From Cylicocyclus nassatus (Eukaryota; Nematoda; Chromadorea; Rhabditida; Strongylidae), in assembly GCA_958299035.1 (NCBI GenBank), contig CATQJL010000112.1:13554880-13618879 (forward strand): a DNA stretch of 64,000 bases. Reading direction: 5' to 3'. Each line of letters begins with the position of its first letter. The stretch's first letter is position 1. The position numbers were made by a program, and so were the translations under genes. The notes beneath the pieces are model-generated. The model was not told the origin of the DNA. It ran no database searches and saw only the letters and a list, made by a program, of their open reading frames with translations. Shown here piece after piece: positions 23,192 to 35,332 of this stretch.

Positions 23192-23625
23192 GGGTATGGT
23201 CAGAAGTTGAAAATAATCCAAAAAGCAGCATACCATTAGATGCAGCATAAAGTGCTGACTCAAAACCTGTCTTCCTTATCTACTTTGCGCTTTTCTGGAC
23301 GAAGCTATAAGCCATTAAAGGCTATTGTTTTGCTAAGAAATTATAGGCGAGAGTGAAAATTCGGCCGTATAGAGCTACTAAGCTTAATGCTGGGTCAAAA
23401 TATGCAGCTAGGTTACATCGTATATGTAGCCCTACCCAAAGATGAGCTGAGAGCGCAATTATGTGCTCAATTTCGCAGTGTTTATACAGGTTTTTTTTGC
23501 AATCAGATTGCTTATAGCCTCGTCCACAAAAACGAAAAGCAGATAAGGAAGACAGATTCGGAGTCAGCGTTCCATGCCCCATTGAATGTTATACAGCTTG
23601 TTTGATTCGATGCTTCGACTCCTCT
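23192..23625. repeat. Foldback element (GGTCAGAAGT family), copy 1
   Basis: Left arm (GCAGCATACCATTAGATGCA, CTGTCTTCCTTATCT) pairs imperfectly with the right arm (AGATAAGGAAGACAG). Close relative of 59026-59478 and distant relative of 52380-52822. Confidence 0.65.
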
Positions 23626-23689
23626 TGTAAGAACTGTTTGAAAGAGCTCTCGATAGTTGCTGTTCCCGTTTGCTGCAGCTTGAGTTTTG

Positions 23690-24120
23690 AGCGTCGTACG
23701 CAGCAGAATGTCCCGTGCTGTCGGACCTCAAAGGAACTGTCCAAGTCAAATGGGACGTGGTGGGATTTTGACGTGGTGCGGACAGCTGCTTCTGACTAAG
23801 GTAACAGTTCAAGTCCGATCGAAATAGTGGAATTCGAGAACATTGCTTGGGGGAAAAGGGGCAATACGCTAATTCCGCTTCCTTGACAAGTTTTGACGTG
23901 GCGAATGCTGTAGATCTAATGTATCAACCACGTCCAAACTGTCAAGGGGGCGGGATTAGTGTCCCGCCATTTTTTCCGCTTCTTTTCGAAGCGATTTTTT
24001 GCCTCAGAATCCAACTTTTACGATCGGACTTAAACTGTTGCATTAATCGCGAGCAGTGTTTCTCCATTACGCCAAAATCCCACCACTTTCCAAAGGACCT
24101 AGGCAATGCCTTTGAGCAAT
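23690..24120. repeat. Imperfect inverted repeat at the left border of the array
   Basis: GTGGTGGGATTTTGACGT and AACAGTTCAAGTCCGATCG near 23755-23825 pair with CGATCGGACTTAAACTGTT and AAAATCCCACCACTTTCC near 24025-24095. It may be a foldback or a locally inverted duplication of coding sequence. Confidence 0.5.
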
Positions 24121-24334
24121 GAACAGCTTTATTAAATTGGCACAGAACTTTAGATACAAGCGCTGACAAGCCATTTTGAGCTTTTCCAAAAATTTCTGGA
24201 TCAAGTCTCTCATTTTCTTTAAAGGCAGAATCTACACATGCGGTAAAGAGAGTTCTATATTTCTCTATAGCCTCTCTTTCGACAAGAATTCCACTTTTAT
24301 GTGCATTAAGGTCCGGTAAATAGTCGTTCCTCAT
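23942..24334 (-). CDS. 130-codon open frame in the most divergent array-border unit
   Basis: The minus frame contains AHKSGILVEREAIEKYRTLF, NERLDPEIFGKAQNGLSALV and FGKWWDFGVMEKHCSRLMQQ. The first ~70 codons align with broken frames in every other array unit (for example GNERVDPKFFGKAQNG near 45 and 46.8 kb). This unit keeps the frame open, so it may be the source or an older exon from which the array unit was copied. No family recognised; the start codon is arbitrary. Confidence 0.3.
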   Translation of the reverse strand: MRNDYLPDLNAHKSGILVEREAIEKYRTLFTACVDSAFKENERLDPEIFGKAQNGLSALVSKVLCQFNKAVHCSKALPRSFGKWWDFGVMEKHCSRLMQQFKSDRKSWILRQKIASKRSGKNGGTLIPPP

Positions 24335-24564
24335 TACTCACAAAAAGATGGGAGAATATCCCCTGATAATTTCCGTATATGGAGCCGAAATTGCAGATTA
24401 CGAAAGCGCCATTTTTTGCCACTCCGCAAACTTTATCTTGAGAAATTGTAGAATAAAAATTATGGGGTTCACTTCGAAAATAAGGAGCAATTCTTGTAGA
24501 GCCCCGTTAGCTGCTTCACCAAATAAAAAACAAAAACGCTACGAATTTATGGAACGACCTAATA

Positions 24565-25369
24565 TAAGGTTGGAAGCTAAGTTTTTCATCTCATTTAAAA
24601 ACTTTCCTCTTACTCAATGTGGCGCTCTCAAATTTTGCCACTGTGTTGGTTATGACGTAAGCCACAAGCGCAGCTGCTGTCCTGCCAAATTCTGACGTCG
24701 CAGTGAGGGTTACGGTAGGTATGCATGAAGGGAAAAATAAAACTCGACAGATTCGGCCGAAATTTGGCATAAGGGGGCTACCCGACATGCCGATCACAAG
24801 AACAATACTGAAGTTGCGCGATAAGGGCTTTTTTTGTAAGATTATTGTAGGTGTACGATACAGGGTCCCATAATAAACAAGGAAAGAGGCATTGATTTAA
24901 CAAATGAACACGATATTCGTGTCTAGCAGTTCAAAGGAACCCTAGTATGTAAAGACTCGGGGAATTTGTGGTTTTGACATCTTAGTCATTGACGATTGTT
25001 CTCAGCAGCCTTGCGTACAGCAACTCTTTCGAAATTGTGAGGGCGTCAAATCTTGACTTGGCCCTGAATTTTATGTCTTTCTTGGGTGAGCCGATTAAGT
25101 CAACCTCTAGCAACAATTGGTACACGGTTCCGGATGATTGCGCATGGTCTAGACTGCAAACAACTTTATTTTACCTCAAAGCCCTAAGAATTTTTTAAAT
25201 TTACTAGTTTTCGGAAAATGCCTGAAATTTTTTAATTCTCTTTCAAAATCCAAACAGCTTTGGTCTGTTGTAGCTCACACCACGCTCTACATATTGCCTA
25301 AGTTTGAGTTCGCTAATCCAAGGAGAGATGAGTTATGAAAGTAGTTGCAAAACTTAGTTTCCAGCCCAA
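24565..25369. mobile_element. TA-flanked inner element (AGGTTGGAAGCTAAG family), copy 1
   Basis: Ends TAAGGTTGGAAGCTAAGTT and AACTTAGTTTCCAGCCCAA, inserted at the TA after a unit's CCTAA. 805 bp. Shared inner blocks are GGGGGCTACCCGACATGC and GGGTCCCATAATAAACAA. Mariner-like by TA target and TTAGG start; no transposase. Confidence 0.75.
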
Positions 25370-25525
25370 TATTATTATATTCACCACACCATTGTAACAT
25401 ATTTTCGGTCCTTCATTTTATATGTTTAGCTAGTCATTCATCCCTTTGCACGCGTCCTTTAATCTGCTTCCTGCTAAGAGCCGTACACGTCGCTGTACAT
25501 ATATAAATACAACAAAGTATACGTA

Positions 25526-26459
25526 TTAGGTTGTCCGGAAATTAATGCAGGTTTTGAATTCCAACCGCAATAAGTCATACACTTCTCATTTCTAAGTAGG
25601 TTGCAAGGCACCGTTCGATAGAGCAAAGTAAGCTCTACCAGATTACTATCTTATTTTAGCAATAGCTCTGATCCACAACGTGTTTCGCGCCAAAAACTAA
25701 AAACATTCAAGCGTCCGAAAAATTGGGGAAATCGTACTAAGTTCATAAAAATCCTATAAAAATTCTAACTTGCTCCCGTAAACATAATCCACATAGAGCA
25801 TCTATATACGCCGTTGCCGCATTTTTTTCTCTGTTAGAAATCAAGAAAACGGAAGTTTTCGTGCATTTGCCAAAGTGATGCTGTGCCGTTCAAACATAGG
25901 TAGTTGTATACCACAAGCCTGTTGAAGTACAGACTCACATTTCCAGCTCTCTACAAGCTTTAGTTCTCGAGAAATGTGAATTTTAGCTTGGACCCCATGA
26001 CTAGGGAAACTGTATTCGATATTTCTCGAGAACTAAAGCTTGTAGAAGCTGGAAATTTGAGTCTGTACTTCAACAGACTTGTGGTATACAACTACCTATG
26101 TTTGGACGGCACAGCATCACTTTGGCAAATGCACGAAAATTTCCGTTCTCTTGATTTCTAACAAAGAAAAAAATGCGGCAACGGCGTATATAGATGCTCT
26201 ATGTGGATTATATTTACGGGAGCGAGTTAGAAATTTTATAGGATTTTTATGAACTGAGTTACGATTTTCCCCATTTTTTCGGACGCTTGAATGTTTTTAG
26301 TTTTTGGCGCGAAACACGTTGTGGATCAGAGCTATTGCTAAAATAAGATAGTCATCTGGTAGAGCTTACTTTGCTCTATCGAACGGTACCTTGCAACCTA
26401 CTTAGAAATGAGAAGTGTATGACTTATTGCGATTGGAATTTAATTTCCGGACGACCTAA
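25526..26459. mobile_element. 934-bp near-perfect palindromic element
   Basis: Begins TTAGGTTGTCCGGAAATTAA and ends TTAATTTCCGGACGACCTAA, flanked by TA (25524-25525, 26460-26461). The whole left half (~450 bp) is mirrored by the right half around ~25990, with only scattered mismatches and a ~40-bp loop. The interrupted array unit resumes exactly (GTATACGTA ... CGCAAAGCAGG). Mariner-like foldback. Read-through transcription would give a very long hairpin RNA. Confidence 0.85.
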
Positions 26460-27729
26460 TACGCAAAGCAGGTAGCAAATCAAAGGGTTCCTGTACGTGT
26501 GATGGACGTGTGAATGAACAACAAATTGCAAAAACAGACTCACACAAGATGTGCATCCTGAGAATATTGGCCCGAAAAATCCAAATATTTTCTCCATTAT
26601 ACACTTTTCCTGTAAAATCATCATGTATTCAAGGGTTGACAATAGGATCAACTTACACAAATTAAAACCATTTAGTGCCATCTGTCATCTACTTCTTCTA
26701 CCCGCTATTCGAAAAAGCATTTTTTAATTTATGTTAGGCACTAATTTCACCCTTTCATTCTGATATAGTTGGCAGTGGAACTTCACACGCGAATATTCGT
26801 GCAATTTATATTAAGATGAACTCTTGCCTAGACTTCCAAACATTATATTATTTACCACACTACTATGATATATTTTCGATTGTTCATTTTATATGTTCAG
26901 CCAGCCATCCATCTCCCTTGCACGCGCCCTTTATTCTGCTTTCTATTGAGAGCCGTACACGTCGCTGTACATAAAAAAATACAACAAAGTATACTTACAT
27001 AAAGCAGGTAGCAAATCAAAGGGTTCCTGTACGTGCGATGGACGTGTGAATGAACAACAAATTGCAAACAACAGACTCACACAAGGATATATGCGTATTC
27101 CACATGTCCCTTTCTCCGCTACACACGAATTCTGTAATAGTTATCATGAATTCAAGGGTTGACAATAGGAACACTTTCACAAATCAAAACCATTTAGTGC
27201 CATGAGGCATCTAGTTCTTCTACCAGCTATTCAAATGAACAAATTTTTTATAGATATAATAATTTTCTAGACAATGCTTTTAAGCACGAACAGCTTTGTT
27301 CTGGCACAGAACTTTAGATACAAGCGCTGAACAGCCATTTTGAGATTTTCCAAAAAATTTTGGATCAACTCTTTCATTTCCTTTAAAGGCCGGACATCTA
27401 CACATGCGGTAAAAGAAGCTCGATATTTCTCTGTAGCGTCTCTCTCGACAAGAAGTCTACTTCTATGTGCATCAAGGACCGGTAGACAGTCTCATCACTC
27501 ACAACGACTTCGGGTGGAGAATATCTTCTGGTAATTTCCGTAGCCGAAACTCCAGATTACGAAAGCGCCTTTTTTTGTCACTCCGCAAACTTTATCTTGA
27601 GAAGTTGTAAAACAAAATTTATCAGGTTCACTTCAAAAATGGAGAGCAGTTCTTGTAGAGCATCCCCGTTAACCGACCACTTCACCAAAAACGGCGTCAA
27701 AAACAAAAACGCTACGGAACGACCTAATA

Positions 27730-28786
27730 TTAGGTTGGAAGCTAAGTTTTGCATCTCACTCAATAATCTTCCTCTCACTCAACATGGCGCGCTCAAATTT
27801 TGCCACTGTGTTGGTTATGACGAGAGCGTTCTGCCAAATTTTGACGTCGCGGTGAGGGTTACGGTAGGTATGCGGTATGAAGGGAAAAATTATAACACGC
27901 GACAGAATCGGCTGAAACTTGGCATAAGGGGGCTACCCGACATGCTGATCACGAGAATAATACTGAAGTTGCGCGATAAGGGCTTTTTTGTAAGATTATT
28001 GTAGGTACGATACAGGGTCCCATAATAAACAAGGAAAGAGGCATTGATTTAACAAATGAGTACGATATTCGTGTCTAGCAGTTTAAGGATCCCTAGTATG
28101 TAAAGACTCGGGGAATTTGTGGTTTTGACACCTTAGTCATTGACGGTTGTTCCCAGCAGCCTTGCGTACAGCAACTCTTTCAAAATTTTGAGGGCGTAAA
28201 ATCTTGACTTGGCCTTGAATTTTATGTCTTTTTGGGGTGAGCCGATTAAGTCAACCTTTAGCAACAATTGGTACACGGTTCCGGATGATTGCGCACGGTC
28301 TAGACTGCAAACAACTTCATTTTACCTCAAAACCCTAAGAATTTTCAAAATTTATTAGTTTTCGAAAAATGCCTGAAATTTTTTGATTTGGGTAAAAGGG
28401 ATAAAGGATTCGGCGTCTTCAATACCCTCTGAGGGCATGCGCCGAACGCACACATTAACTTCGCGGTCGAAGAGGCAATTGTATGCGTGCGAGCCTATTA
28501 CAGTGACTTGCGGAGGCCAGCCGTTTCCAAGTCACTGCTTTTATCGTCCCAGATTACTCTGGTTCCAATTTACCAGCCCCGGAGGGTAGAGGGCTTGGTT
28601 GGCCTAAGGTTAAAGATTGAACCTGTATCCGATTCGTCCACAAATTTTTTAATTCTTTTTCAAAATTCAAGCAGCTTTGGTCAGTTGCAGCTCAGACTAG
28701 CTCTACATAGTGCGTAAGTTTGAGTACGCTACATCCAAGGAAACATGAGTTACCAAAGTAGTTGCAAAACTTAGTTTCCAGCCTAA
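27730..28786. mobile_element. TA-flanked inner element, copy 2, with its own insertion
   Basis: Ends TTAGGTTGGAAGCTAAGTT and AACTTAGTTTCCAGCCTAA between TA dinucleotides. It is ~257 bp longer than copy 3 because of the insertion at 28385-28641. Confidence 0.8.
28385..28641. mobile_element. 257-bp insertion with 9-bp duplication inside copy 2
   Basis: AAATTTTTT is present on both sides (28376-28384, 28642-28650) and once in the other copies. No terminal inverted repeats are visible. The interior has GGATTCGGCGTC and CAGCCCCGGAGGGTAGAGGG. A truncated retroposon or SINE-like sequence is plausible. Confidence 0.6.
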
Positions 28787-28942
28787 TATTACTACATTCA
28801 CCACACTATTATAACATATTTTCGGTCCTTCATTTTATATGTTCAGCCAGCCATTTATCCCTTTGCACGCGTCCTTTAATCTGCTTCCTGCTAAGAGCCG
28901 TACACGTCGCTGTACATATATAAATACAACAAGGTATACGTA

Positions 28943-29171
28943 TAGGGCTTATCAAATTGAGTGTCGTTTGCACCGGCTTCTCCATCTTCGCGCTGAACTC
29001 TGCGTCTCTTCCGCAGGGCTGTTCTCTGAGCAATTTCCTATGGCGAGCGTGAGAAAGGCGGAGCAGCAATCGATTGGAAGTGATTAGGGTGCGTGTACCG
29101 CAGAAGAGACGCACAGTCCAGCGCGAAGATGGAGATGCTGATGCAAACGACACTTTATTTGATAAGCCCTA
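28943..29171. mobile_element. 229-bp TA-flanked MITE (TAGGGCTTATCAAAT family), copy 1
   Basis: Ends TAGGGCTTATCAAATTGA and ATTTGATAAGCCCTA. Inner arms GACGCACAGTC / GAACTCTGCGTCTCTTC also pair. It splits the array unit at GTATACGTA^CACAAAGC, the same TA used by the 934-bp palindrome. Confidence 0.85.
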
Positions 29172-30590
29172 TACACAAAGCAGGTAGCAAATCAAAGGGT
29201 TCCTGTACGTGTGATAGACATGTGAATGAACAACAAATTGCAAACAACAGACTCACACAAGGAGATATGCATCCTGCCACTATTGGCTCAAAAAGTCCAA
29301 GTAATTTGTCCATTAGACACTTTCTCTGTAAAATCATCATGTATTCAAGGGTTGACAATAGGATCAGCTTACACAAATTAAAACCATTCAGTGCCATGTA
29401 GCATCTACTTCTTCTACCATTTATTCAAATAAAATTTTTATAGGCGTACTAATTTCCTAGACAATGCTTTTAAGTATGAACAGCTTTGTTCTGGCATAGA
29501 ACTTTAGATATAAGCGCTGACCAGCCATTTCGCGCTTTTCCAAAAAATTTTGGATTAACTCTTTCATTTTCGTCTAAGGCAGAACATTTACACATACGGT
29601 AAAGGAGCTCTATATTTCTTTGTAGCGTCTCTTTCGACAAGAAGTCTACTTCTATGTGCATCAGGACCGGTAAACAGTCTCATCACTCACAATGACTTTG
29701 GTGGAAAATATCCCCTGGTGATTTCCGTATATGGAGCCAAAATTGCAGATTACGAAAGCGCCATTTTTTGCCACTCCGCAAACTTTATCTTGAGAAGTTG
29801 TAGAACAAAAATTATGGGGTTCACTTCGAAAATAAGGAGCAGTTCTTGTAGAGCATCCCCGTTAACCGACCGCTTCACCAAAAAACGGCGTCGTCAAAAA
29901 CAAAGACGCTACAAACTTATGGGACGACCTAATAGCTTTATATTTACCGCGCTACTGTAACATATTTTCGGTCCTTCATTCAATATGTTCAGCCGGCCAT
30001 TCATCCCTTCGCACGCGTCTTTTGATCTGCTTGCTGCTAAGTGCCGTACATGTCGCTGTACATATGTAAATACAACAAAGTATACGTACACAAAGCAGGT
30101 AGCAAATCGAAGGGTTCCTGTACGTGTGATAAACATGTGAATAAACAACAAATTGCAAACAACAGACTCACACAAGGATGTATGCGTATTCCACATTTCC
30201 CTCTCTCCGCTACACACGAATTCTGTAATTGTTATCATGAATAATTCAAGGGTTGACAATAGGATCAACTTTCACAAATTAAAACCATTTAGTGCCATGT
30301 GGCATCTACTTGTTCTACCAGCTATTCAAATGAAAAAATTTTTTATAGGCATACTAATTTTCTAGACAATGGTTTTAAGCATGAGCAGCTTTGTTCTGGC
30401 AAAGAACTTTAGATGCAAGAGCTGAAAGCCATTTTGAGGTTTTTTAAAATTTTTTGGATCAACCCTTTCATTTCCTTCAAAGGCAGAACATCTACACATG
30501 CGGTATAAGAAGCTCTATCTTTCTCTGTAGCGTCTCTCTCGACAAGAAGTCTACTTCTATGTGCAGCATGGTCCGGCAAATAGTCTCATC

Positions 30591-31453
30591 CAGGGCCCGG
30601 CACAGATGGGCTGGGGTCAAACTGGACTTCGTTTTTGAAGTTAGGAGCAACGGGGATATCGTTCTGTTAAGGTCCTAGGGGAGGCACTGAATAGGAAAAC
30701 GGCGAACATATCAGGTTTTACTGGTTGGACGTGTTCTTTTGCAAGCGCGCGAATTTTAAACGCAAGACTCAAACAAACAAATGGCGTGTTTACAGCGCAC
30801 AAACAATCACATGGCTCCAAATTTGGCTATATGTATACAATATTACTCCAAACTATGTTATGTAAAAAGTTTCAAAAACTTATGTGTCCTAATACCCGTT
30901 CCCGAATTTGTTAGTTTCTAGACCAACACCAAACCAAATGGGTTGGTTCGGAGCATAAATATCGGAGAGTTCACATAAGTTTTAGACCTTTTTGATTTGG
31001 ACGATTATAACGGTCAAAAATCTATTATACAGTGAAGAGAGCGAATCAAACCATTGTCTCTTTTCTTTTTTTGCGTCAAAAATAGTGTGAATCTACGCGT
31101 TGATAGATATTGCGCTCTAATCACATGCGATGTCTTTTGAAATATGTGGCGAAAAATGCATCGCTAGATTGTTAGGGCCACAGATTTGATTAACCTAGGG
31201 GGTTTTCGACATTCTTAGCACTAAAATGGCACCAACCAAATGACAGAGGCTTTAATCAATTCGAAATGTTTCCCTTTTGCTTTTTTGCTCATGTTAAGCA
31301 CCTCAAAATGCACTTTGTTCGCTTTTATTGTTATTTTGATTGGATAAAGGTTTTCCTACCAATTTTCACGTCAAGATGGACTTCGTAAATTTTCGCGAAG
31401 TCATGGGGACTTCATTTCCAAAAATGTTCCAAACCAACGCATGCCGGGCCCTG
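30591..31453. mobile_element. 863-bp non-autonomous hAT element
   Basis: TIRs CAGGGCCCGGCA / TGCCGGGCCCTG. The target duplication is a perfect 8-mer, GTCTCATC at 30583-30590 and 31454-31461, which is single in the other units. No transposase frame. The copy at 3534-3948 is an older, shorter relative. Confidence 0.9.
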
Positions 31454-31641
31454 GTCTCATCGCTCGCAACGACTTCGAGTGGAAAATATCTCCTGGTAAT
31501 TTCCGTATATGGAGCCGAAACTGCAAATTACGAAAGCGCCATTTTTTGCCACTCCGAAAAATTTATCTTGAGAAATTGTAGAACAAAAATTATGGGGTTC
31601 ACTTCGAAAATAAAGAGCAATTTGTAGAGCATCCCCGTTAA

Positions 31642-32086
31642 AGGCAGCGTCCGGGCAAAATTTCGCCTCTCATGTTTCTGCCATTTTGGGGCCTTTCCGT
31701 GGCCCTGATTACAGTTGTGAAGTCAATTTGTTCAAAATCGCCAAAAACTCCTATTCTTCGTGACCCTCTCTTCAAGGAGCGGACGAGTTTCGGATTGCTC
31801 GTCCCCATCGCATGCCTGCTTGAGGATTTTCGGTGCAATGCACTGCACGGATGCAGTTGCATTGCAGTGTGCAGGGTAACTGCAATGCAACTGCACACCT
31901 GCGTGAGCACTCGTCCTTAGGGGTAGTTTTTGATACGAAGGGGCGGTTTGTGATACGTATCACAAGCCCGTATCTCCTTTTATAGGCCACGTCAAAGGAT
32001 CAGACCAACGCAGATCGGATACTCATGGTACCCTCTTTACAACTATGTGCTAATCTGGGTGGACTGATCTTCTCTGGACGCTGCCT
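31642..32086. mobile_element. 445-bp TTAA MITE (AGGCAGCGTCC)
   Basis: Ends AGGCAGCGTCCGGGC and CTCTGGACGCTGCCT between TTAA (left) and TCAA (right). The other units read CCCGTTAACCGACC here. The interior has GCAGTTGCATTGCAG / CTGCAATGCAACTGC and the perfect palindrome TGTGATACGTATCACA. Confidence 0.8.
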
Positions 32087-32279
32087 TCAACCGACCGCTT
32101 CAGCAAAAAACAGTGTCAAAAACAAAAACGCTATGAACTTATGAAGCGACCTAATATTTTTATAATTACCACACTATTGTAACATATTTTCGGTCCTTTA
32201 TTTTATATGTTCAGCCACCATTCACCCCTTTGCAGACGTCCTTTAATCTGCTTCCTGCTAAGGGCCGTACACATCTGTA

Positions 32280-32463
32280 TCGTCTGCGCCCCAGAGAGGT
32301 TCCCATAGGTACCACGTCATCTCGCTGCCTTTCCCACTTTTAAACGTGTTAACCTCGGGCACTCCGTTGAAATCTTGGGAGAAACGTGTCAAAAAGAGCG
32401 AAAGGCAGCGTCGCACCACGTACGCACTTTGGTTCACATGGGAACCTCTCTGGGGCGCAGACG
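32280..32463. mobile_element. 184-bp MITE with 3-bp GTA duplication
   Basis: Ends TCGTCTGCGCCCCAGAGAGG and CCTCTCTGGGGCGCAGACG, flanked by GTA (32277-32279, 32464-32466). It splits the unit's TGTACATAT motif. Confidence 0.8.
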
Positions 32464-34155
32464 GTACATATATAAATACAACAAAGTATATGTACACAAA
32501 ACAGGTAGCAAGTCAAAGGGTTCCTGTATGTGTGATGGACGTGTGAATGAACAACAAATTGCAAACAACAGACTCACACAAGGAGTTATGCATCCTGAGA
32601 GTAGTGGCTCAAAAAATCCAAGTATTTTCTCCATTAGACAGTTTTCCTGTAATATCATCATGTATTCAAGGGTTGACAATAGGACCAACTTACACAAATT
32701 AAATCCATTTAGTGCCATGTGGCATCTATTTCTTCTACCAGTTATTTAAATGTACAAATTTTTATAGGCATACTAATTTCCTAGACAATGTTTTTAAGCA
32801 TGAACAGCTTTGTTCTGGCAAAGAACTTTAGATACAAGCGCTGACCAGCCATTATGCGCTTTCCAAAAAATTTTGGATCAACTCTTTCATTTTCTTCAAA
32901 GGCAGAACATCTACACATGCGGTATAAGAAGCTCTATCTTTCTCTGTAGCGTCTCTTTCGACAAGAAGTCTACTTCTATGTGCATCAAGGACCGGTAAAC
33001 AGTCTCATCACTCACAATTACTTTGGGTGGAAAATATCCTCTGGTGTTTTCCGTATATAGAGCCAAAACTGCAGATTACGAAAGCGCCATTTTTTGCCAC
33101 CGCAAACTTTATCTTGAGAAGTCGTAAAACAAAAGTTATCTTGTTCACTTCGAAAATAGAGAGCAGTTCTTGTAGAGCATCCCCTGTTACCGACCGCTTC
33201 ACCAAAAAACGGCGTCGTCAAAAACAAAGACGCTACGAACTTATGGGACGACCTAATAGCTTTATATTCTTTATATTCACCACACTACTGTAACATATTT
33301 TCGGTCCTTCATTCAACATGTTCAGCCGGCCAATCATCCCTTTGCACGCGTCCTTTGATCTGCTTGCTGCTAAGTGCCGTACACGTCGCTTACATATGTA
33401 AATACAACAAAGTATACGTACACAAAGCAGGAAGCAAATCGAAGGGTTCCTGTGCGTGTGATGGACGTGTGAATGAACAAAAAATTGCAAACAACAGACT
33501 CACACAAGGATATATGCGTATTCCACATGTCCCTCTCTCCGCTATACACGAATCCTGTAATGGTTATCATAAATTCGAGGGTTGACAATAGGATCAACTT
33601 TCACAAATTAAAACCATTTAGTGTCATGTGGCATATATTATACTTGTTCTACCAGCTATTCAAATGAACAAATTTTTTATAGGCGTACTAATTTTCTAGA
33701 CAATGGTTTTAAGCATGAACAGCTTTGTTCTGGCACAGAACTTTAGATGCAAGAGCTGAACAGCCACTTTGAGGTTTTTCAAAAATTTTTGGATCAACTC
33801 TTTCATTTCCTTCAAAGGCAGAACATCCACACATGCGGTAAAAAAAGCTCCACCTTTCTCTGTAGCGTCTCTCGACAAGAATTCTACTTCTATGTGCATC
33901 AAGGACCGGTAAACAGTCTCATCACTCACAACGACTTCGGGTGGAAATATCTCCTGGTAATTTCCGTAGCCGAAACTCCAGATTACGAAAGCGCCATTTT
34001 TTGCCACTCCGCAAACTTTATCTTGAGAAGTTGTAAAACAAAATTTATCGGGTTCACTTCGAAAATGGAGAACAGTTCTTGTAGAGCATCCCCGTTAACC
34101 AACCACTTCACCAAAAACGGCGTCAAAAACAAAAACGCTACGGGACGACCTAATA

Positions 34156-34947
34156 TTAGGTTGGAAGCTAAGTTTTGCATCTCACTCAATAATCTTCCTC
34201 TCACTCAACATGGCGCGCTCAAATTTTGCCACTGTGTTGGCTATGACGAGAGCGTTCTGTTAAATTCTGACGTCGCGGTGAGGGTTACGGTAGGTATGCG
34301 GTATGAAGGGAAAAATTATAACACGCGACAGAGTCGGCTGAAACTTGGCATAAGGGGGCTACCCGACATGCTGATCACGAGAATAATACTGAAGTTGCGC
34401 GATAAGGGCTTTTTTGTAAGATTATTGTAGGTACGATACAGGGTCCCATAATAAACAAAGAAAGAGGCATTGATTTAACAAATGAGTACGATATTCGTGT
34501 CTAGCAGTTTAAGGATCCCTAGTATGTAAAGACTCGGGGAATTTGTGGTTTTGACGCCTTAGTCATTGACGGTTGTTCCCAGCAGCCTTGCGTACAGCAA
34601 CTCTTTCGAAATTTTGAGGGCGTCAAATCTTGACTTGGCCTTGAATTTTATGTCTTTTTGGGGTGAGCCGATTAAGTCAATCTCTAGCAACAATTGGTAC
34701 ACGGTTCCGGATGATTGCGCATGGCCTAGACTGCAAACAACTTCATATTACCTCAAAACCCTAAGAATTTTTTAAATTTACTAGTTTTCGGAAAATGCCT
34801 GAAATTTTTTAATTTTTTCTCAAATTCAAGCGGCTTTGGTCAGTTGTAGGTCAGACTAGCTCTACATATTGTCTAAGTTTTTGAGTACGCTACATCCAAG
34901 GAAAGATGAGTTATGAAAGTAGTTGCAAAACTTAGTTTCCAGCCTAA
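34156..34947. mobile_element. TA-flanked inner element, copy 3
   Basis: 792 bp, ends as in copies 1 and 2, at the same TA after CCTAA. Very similar to copy 2 minus its insertion. Confidence 0.8.
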
Positions 34948-35103
34948 TATTATTATCTTCACCACACCATTGTAACATATTTTCGGCCATTCATTTTATA
35001 TGTTCAGCCAGCCATTCATCCCTTTGCACGCGTCCTTTAATCTGCTCCCAGCTAAGAGCCGTACACGTCGCTGTACATATATAAATACAACAAGGTATAC
35101 GTA

Positions 35104-35332
35104 TAGGGCTTATCAAATTCAGTGTCGTTTGCACCGGCTTCTCCATCTTCGCGCTGAACTCTGCGTCTCTTCCGCAGGGCTGTTCTCTGAGCAATTTCCT
35201 ATGGAGAGCGTGGGAAAGGCGGAGCAGCAATCGATTGGAAGTGATTAGGGTGCGTGTACCGCAGAAGAGACGCAGAGCCCAGCGCGAAGATTGAGATGCT
35301 GGTGCAAACGACACTCAATTTGATAAGCCCTA
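35104..35332. mobile_element. 229-bp TA-flanked MITE (TAGGGCTTATCAAAT family), copy 2
   Basis: Same length, ends and position within the unit as 28943-29171. Its neighbouring inner element is also shared, so the pair probably arose by duplication of an already interrupted multi-kb segment. Confidence 0.85.
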
